The notes beneath the pieces are model-generated. The model saw only the letters and a program-made list of their open reading frames with translations, did not search any database and was not told the DNA's origin. Shown here in pieces: positions 46,581-50,196 of a stretch of 50,196 nucleotides of DNA (positions within the stretch are counted from its first letter, which is position 1; every line of letters starts with the position of its first letter). The stretch is taken from contig SHWP01000021.1 in the NCBI GenBank assembly GCA_009693785.1, forward strand, positions 1 through 50,196, given 5' to 3'. The position numbers and the translations under genes were made by a program. Source of the stretch: Rhodospirillaceae bacterium (GTDB lineage Bacteria > Pseudomonadota > Alphaproteobacteria > Rhodospirillales > Rhodospirillaceae).

Positions 46581-47210
46581 TTAGCCTAAGACCATGAGGG
46601 CTTTCTTCAACCGCCGCAAGGTTTCTGCTTTGCCGATTCCGCTGGGAATAACGATGTCGGCGCGCCTGCGTTTTTGTGAATCTGGCATCTGACGCGACAG
46701 AATTGACGACAGCAGCCCTGCCGTCATACCGGGCCTGCGCAGGACGCGCTGACGCTGGATCGTTGCGGGTGCGCTGATAACAATAACGGCATCGCAGCTT
46801 CGTTCGCCGCCGGTTTCAAATAGCAGTGGAATGTCGAATATCACGCGCTTTTTGCGCTGGCGTGTCATACGCGACAAAAACTTCGCGCGGCGGGCTTTCA
46901 CCAGGGGGTGAAGAATGGCCTCGAGAATGGCGAGCTGACGTGGCGATGAAAAAACTTTCTTGGCCAAGGCCTGCCGGTCAAGTGTGCCCTTGCGTACCGT
47001 GCCTGGAAATCGTTTGGCGATGGCCGGCATGGCCGCTCCATTCTTTGCCGTTAGCGCGCGCGCCGCACCGTCAGAATCAAATACCGGCAGGCCAAGGCGG
47101 CGCAGCATGCTTGCTGCTGTGGACTTGCCCATGGCAATAGACCCCGTGAGGCCAATGATGCGAGGAAACGAGGCCCGCGTGCGGCGATGAGATGCGCGCG
47201 ACAAAGCCAT
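46581..47210 (-). CDS. coaE: Dephospho-CoA kinase
   Basis: Final step of coenzyme A synthesis: phosphorylation of the 3'-hydroxyl of dephospho-CoA. The P-loop is GLTGSIAMGKSTAASML, with Ala-Met where GIGSGKS is usual. LPVFDSDGAARALTA, ILHPLVKARR and FDIPLLFETGGE are family motifs. It is 209 residues, with about 15 extra basic residues before the P-loop from this start. It lies 5 bp after aroE. Confidence 0.95.
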   Translation of the reverse strand: MALSRASHRRTRASFPRIIGLTGSIAMGKSTAASMLRRLGLPVFDSDGAARALTAKNGAAMPAIAKRFPGTVRKGTLDRQALAKKVFSSPRQLAILEAILHPLVKARRAKFLSRMTRQRKKRVIFDIPLLFETGGERSCDAVIVISAPATIQRQRVLRRPGMTAGLLSSILSRQMPDSQKRRRADIVIPSGIGKAETLRRLKKALMVLG

Positions 47211-47215
47211 GGCCC

Positions 47216-48073
47216 TTAGCCTAACGAGAGCAGGTGTTGGCGCAGCTCTGGCGTTACGCTGGGCTTCACGCCAAACCAGCCCTCAAATCCGGCTTGAGCC
47301 TGATAGAGCAACATTCCCAGCCCATCGACCGTTGGATTGCCGCGCTCACGCCCCGCGACGAGAAGCGCGGTGTCGAGTGGAGCATAAACCAAGTCGGTCA
47401 CTACAGCTGTTTTGGGCAAAGACGATAGGTCTATGTCGAGGGGCGGTTGGCCCGTCATGCCAAGGCTGGTGGCATTCACTAACAGGGCCGCATCCTTCAT
47501 CGCCGTTGCAAGGTTTTGCCAAGGCAGGGTCTTGATCTTGGCCCCCAATGATTTTGCCAATGCCTCGCCACGCGCAAGCGTGCGGTTGATCACGCGGACC
47601 TCGCGGCACCCGGCATCAATCAGCGCAACGCACACCGCGCGCGCGGCCCCACCCGCACCCAACACCACGGCGGGGCCCGCGGCCGCATTAAAGCCGGTAA
47701 AGCCTTGTTTCAGATTTTCGATGAAACCAAAGGCATCGGTATTGGTGCCGCGCAGGCGGCCATCGGGCAAAACAAAAATTGTGTTGATGGCCCCGATTTT
47801 TTTTGCCACATCGGAGATCTCATCAACGATGGTCGTGGCCGCTTCTTTGTGGGGGACCGTGAGGTTGACCCCGGCGAATCCTTGCGCAGAAAGCGCCCGC
47901 AAGGCTTGCGTCAAATGTTCAGGCTTAACCGCCATGGGCACGTAGGCGCCGTCGATATGGTGCTGGCGGAGCCAGAAATTATGCAGCGCGGGCGACTTAG
48001 AGTGCCCAATGGGCCAGCCCATGACGCCTGCGGTTTTTGCCCGGCCGCTGATGATGTGAGTGCCGTTGCCCAT
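47216..48073 (-). CDS. aroE: Shikimate dehydrogenase
   Basis: NADPH-dependent reduction of 3-dehydroshikimate to shikimate in aromatic amino-acid synthesis. VMGWPIGHSKSPALHNFWL is the substrate-binding N-terminal signature. NLTVPHKEAATTIVDEI carries the catalytic Lys. The dinucleotide fold has VVLGAGGAARAVCVALI, and DLVYAPLDTALL and GLGMLLYQA lie near the end. It is 285 residues. It precedes coaE by 5 bp in the maf-aroE-coaE-dnaQ operon. Confidence 0.97.
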   Translation of the reverse strand: MGNGTHIISGRAKTAGVMGWPIGHSKSPALHNFWLRQHHIDGAYVPMAVKPEHLTQALRALSAQGFAGVNLTVPHKEAATTIVDEISDVAKKIGAINTIFVLPDGRLRGTNTDAFGFIENLKQGFTGFNAAAGPAVVLGAGGAARAVCVALIDAGCREVRVINRTLARGEALAKSLGAKIKTLPWQNLATAMKDAALLVNATSLGMTGQPPLDIDLSSLPKTAVVTDLVYAPLDTALLVAGRERGNPTVDGLGMLLYQAQAGFEGWFGVKPSVTPELRQHLLSLG

Positions 48074-48097
48074 GGGCTTACGTATCGATCACGTTGG

Positions 48098-48703
48098 TTA
48101 TTTCAACAAGACGCCATGTTCGCGCAGAACGGCCAGCAACGGAAGCAGGGGAAGGCCGAGAATAGAGAAGAAATCGCCCTCGACTTTTTCCATCAGCTGC
48201 GGCCCCAACCCTTCTAGTTCATACCCGCCCACGGAACGCAATATCCCATCCCCCGCCTGCGACAGGTAGTTATCCAAAAACGCGTCGGTAAAGTTGCGCA
48301 TGGTGATGTCGGCATGGTCGGCGTGATGCCATAGCCGTTGCCCGGCCCGCGCCACGATAAGGCTGTTGATCAGCCGGTGGCGCTTGCCGCGCAAAGCTTG
48401 CAGTTGGGTGCGCGCACCGATCCGGTCGACGGGCTTATCAAACCATGTGCCGTCACATTCAAGCATTTGATCGCCGCCGATCACCAAAGCATCGAGGTTG
48501 CGGTTTGAGACGGCCAAGGCTTTCATTTCGGCAAGTGTTTCGGCGCATTTGGCCGTGCTCGCGCGTTGCGCGCGCTGCGCGGCTTTGGTGCCGTCTTCAT
48601 CCACACCAGGAGATTCTTGGGCGAAGACCACGCCCGCCTTGGCCAGAACCGCCGCGCGGCTTTTGCTGGTCGAGGCAAGGATAACACGCGGCGGAGTGTT
48701 CAC
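48098..48703 (-). CDS. maf: Maf-family nucleoside-triphosphate pyrophosphatase
   Basis: House-cleaning NTP pyrophosphatase (dTTP/UTP or m7GTP type). The N-terminal VILASTSKSRAAVLAKAGV is the Maf motif. LVIGGDQMLECDG carries the catalytic Asp, and the C-terminus has GGYELEGLGPQLMEKVEGDF then GLPLLPLLAVLR. It is 201 residues. Its start overlaps the ppsR stop by 4 bp. The subfamily substrate is not determined by what I can see. Confidence 0.93.
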   Translation of the reverse strand: MNTPPRVILASTSKSRAAVLAKAGVVFAQESPGVDEDGTKAAQRAQRASTAKCAETLAEMKALAVSNRNLDALVIGGDQMLECDGTWFDKPVDRIGARTQLQALRGKRHRLINSLIVARAGQRLWHHADHADITMRNFTDAFLDNYLSQAGDGILRSVGGYELEGLGPQLMEKVEGDFFSILGLPLLPLLAVLREHGVLLK

Positions 48704-49527
48704 GCGCTCACCGCATGGCGTTGGTTATAAAGTTGAATGATGCCGGCGGCCGTTTCTTCGATAGATCGGCGAGTGACGTCAATCACCGGCCAGCCATGTT
48801 TGGCAAACAGGCGGCGGGATTCGGCCACCTCTTCGCGCACGAGGTCGATGTCAGCATAACTTTCTCCGCGCGTTTCGTTCATAATGCGCAAGCGGCTTTG
48901 GCGAATGTCGCTCAGGCTTTTGGGTTCGCGCGTCAGGCCCACAAATAGCGGCTTGGTCGCGCCAATAATTTCATCGGGGAGCACAAGCCCAGGCACCAGC
49001 GGAATGTTGGCAACTTTGTAGCCGCGATTGGCTAAGTACATGCAGGTGGGTGTTTTTGACGTTCGCGACACACCGACAATAATAATATCGGCATCGACCA
49101 TGGTTGCCATCGATTGGCCGTCGTCGTGTTGCATGGTGAAATGCATAGCATCGATGCGTTGGAAATAGTCATCGTCGAGGACATGCTGTCGGCCGATTTC
49201 GCTGCTGGCTTCGCGCTTGAAATACCGCCCTAGTGCTTGCATGACCGGATCAAGCGCGGAGACGGCTGGAATTTTCATCTCGCGGCAGGCTTTTCCCAAA
49301 AGCGAGCGGACGTCGGAATTTAAAAGTGTGTAGATCACGAGGCCTGGTGCGCCGCGAATCCCTTCAATCACACGCGTCATTTGACCGGTGGTGCGAACCA
49401 GCCACCAGAAGTGTTCCGTTACGGGCGTGCCGGAGTATTGCACCAAACATGCGCGCGCTATGTTGGTCACGGTTTCACCAGACGAATCGGAGACCAGGTG
49501 AAGGTTGAAGGGCTGTGGTTCGCTCAT
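48700..49527 (-). CDS. ppsR: PEP synthase regulatory kinase/pyrophosphorylase (DUF299)
   Basis: Bifunctional ADP-dependent kinase and phosphate-dependent phosphorylase acting on PEP synthetase or pyruvate phosphate dikinase. It begins FNLHLVSDSSGETVTNIARA, has the P-loop IVGVSRTSKTPTCMYLANRG and ends with RSIEETAAGIIQLYNQR. The 275 residues match the family. It is the homologue of Caulobacter CC0001 (RP001), the gene next to the chromosomal origin there. It heads the maf-aroE-coaE-dnaQ operon and diverges from rho. Confidence 0.95.
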   Translation of the reverse strand: MSEPQPFNLHLVSDSSGETVTNIARACLVQYSGTPVTEHFWWLVRTTGQMTRVIEGIRGAPGLVIYTLLNSDVRSLLGKACREMKIPAVSALDPVMQALGRYFKREASSEIGRQHVLDDDYFQRIDAMHFTMQHDDGQSMATMVDADIIIVGVSRTSKTPTCMYLANRGYKVANIPLVPGLVLPDEIIGATKPLFVGLTREPKSLSDIRQSRLRIMNETRGESYADIDLVREEVAESRRLFAKHGWPVIDVTRRSIEETAAGIIQLYNQRHAVSA

Positions 49528-50096
49528 GTCGTTTTTTAGCCCTGGGATAGTATTGAAACAACGGGGATAACTGTGGTGTCACAGAGCCGGAGTTTTAAAG
49601 CATGCCTGCAGCAGAGATTCCCCAGGTTAGGTTATGCGCCTGGGGATAGATGTGCTTTTTTTGCGAACAACAAGTGGATCCCGGCGCCAGGACGGTTTAT
49701 CCGCAGCTTTTGCCCGGCACGCAAATGAGGGCATGCAAGTAATCTATTGGGGTATTGCAACGTATCCCCATGATTCATATTTGCAACGACAGGGCCCATA
49801 TCGTTAACAGGAGCTTGTGAAGGATAACCGTGGGGTCGTGAATCCCCAGGACTCTAGGGTACAACCTACAACTACATCCTTTTAAGATTCTTATTATTTA
49901 TATGGGGTAGAACCCTATCGCCGGGTTTGAGTGCGGTTGACTTTCTCAAATCACTCGGGTAGGAGTTATCCATCATCTTCGATCAGTCCTGATCGACTTC
50001 ATTTTTAACACCCGAAGCTTTCACCTGCCGATCCGGCAGAAATGGGTGTTAGATTTCAGTTCCTCTGTCTTCCCCCCCTTTTTCATCGCGGCACCC
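49528..50096. other. Putative chromosomal replication origin (oriC) between ppsR and rho
   Basis: The 569-bp gap between divergent ppsR and rho has no credible gene. It holds a DnaA-box-like TTATCCGCA (49697-49705, one mismatch to TTATNCACA). There are also weaker 7/9 matches, such as TTATCCCCG (minus strand, near 49562-49570), TTATGCGCC near 49633 and TTATCCATC near 49967. Five GANTC methylation sites lie at 49616, 49772, 49840, 49850 and 49886. An AT-rich stretch at about 49875-49903 (TTTTAAGATTCTTATTATTT) is suited to unwinding. A 7-bp-stem hairpin CGATCAG/CTGATCG lies at 49980-49995. Position beside ppsR matches the Caulobacter origin. Genes on both sides are read away from it. Confidence 0.65.
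50006..50051 (+). promoter_or_regulatory. Nested hairpin in the rho leader
   Basis: TAACACCC (50006-50013) pairs with GGGTGTTA (50044-50051), enclosing a second perfect hairpin CTGCCG-ATC-CGGCAG (50025-50039). It ends 45 nt before the rho start codon and is preceded by five T. Rho is commonly autoregulated through its leader, which this structure could serve; it could equally be a terminator-like origin boundary. Confidence 0.5.
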
Positions 50097-50196
50097 ATGC
50101 ATCTTTCAGAACTCAAACGTAAACCCCCCGCAGAACTTCTCACCTTCGCCGAAGAATTGGCCATCGAAAACGCGTCCAATCTTCGCCGTCAGGACA
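50097..50196 (+). CDS. rho: Transcription termination factor Rho, N-terminal fragment
   Basis: Only the first 33 codons are in the window: MHLSELKRKPPAELLTFAEE and LAIENASNLRRQD. The motif L-x2-L-K-x-K-x2-x-E-L plus A-E-x-L-x-I-E-N-A is the Rho N-terminal helix bundle that precedes the RNA-binding domain. The gene runs off the right edge. No strong Shine-Dalgarno is visible before the ATG. Confidence 0.9.
   Translation, partial: MHLSELKRKPPAELLTFAEELAIENASNLRRQD

Overview
The window looks like the chromosome of an alphaproteobacterium, probably of the Rhodospirillales type, of moderately high GC. The main evidence is gene order. The run rho / gap / ppsR-maf-aroE-coaE-dnaQ-secB-Tim44-mltA-smr is the arrangement beside the replication origin in Caulobacter and relatives. 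It is followed by hslVU, ftsK-lolA-xth, and a split hrcA-grpE ... dnaK-dnaJ heat-shock cluster. No tRNA, rRNA, CRISPR array, transposase or phage gene was seen.

Layout. Bases 1-9500 carry the 3' part of a malic enzyme, an AmpG-type permease, the GTPase TypA, an adenosine-kinase-like sugar kinase, an EI24 membrane protein, a bactofilin gene split by an in-frame stop, endonuclease III and DapB. Bases 9590-11500 hold threonine aldolase and, unexpectedly, a homologue of the archaeal IMP cyclohydrolase PurO. Bases 11527-20180 are the heat-shock region: dnaJ and dnaK, then alkB, two tandem ASCH-domain paralogues and a secreted sugar dehydrogenase, then grpE and hrcA. Bases 20180-23680 are rph-rdgB-hemW with an inserted cupin gene. 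Bases 23680-28400 are accessory: a methyltransferase with a small partner protein, a divergent LysR regulator, a frameshifted NAD(P)-binding oxidoreductase and a DapC-like aminotransferase. Bases 28400-35940 are ftsK, lolA and xth with a large TonB-dependent receptor between lolA and xth. Bases 35940-38570 are an amidohydrolase diverging from an orphan family-5 solute-binding protein. Bases 38600-41900 are hslVU, a TetR regulator and a frameshifted GST-like gene. Bases 41890-49527 are the origin-proximal housekeeping block, nearly all on the minus strand. The gap at 49528-50096 is the best oriC candidate, and rho starts at 50097 and runs off the end.

How it fits together. Protein quality control is concentrated here (DnaK/DnaJ/GrpE/HrcA, HslVU, SecB), as are envelope and murein functions (AmpG, MltA, bactofilin, LolA, FtsK), diaminopimelate synthesis (DapB, DapC) and DNA repair or nucleotide-pool cleaning (Nth, AlkB, Xth, RdgB, Maf, DnaQ). 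Most genes left of the origin candidate are read leftwards and rho rightwards, so both are co-oriented with replication from that gap.

The most interesting signals are the PurO homologue, the origin candidate, two pairs of REP-like palindromes with compensatory base changes (dnaK-dnaJ and hrcA-rph gaps), near-identical terminator copies flanking the TonB receptor, and three broken reading frames (7446, about 26381, about 41480-41575). The breaks could be real or could be assembly errors. No clearly new multi-gene defence or biosynthetic system was found.
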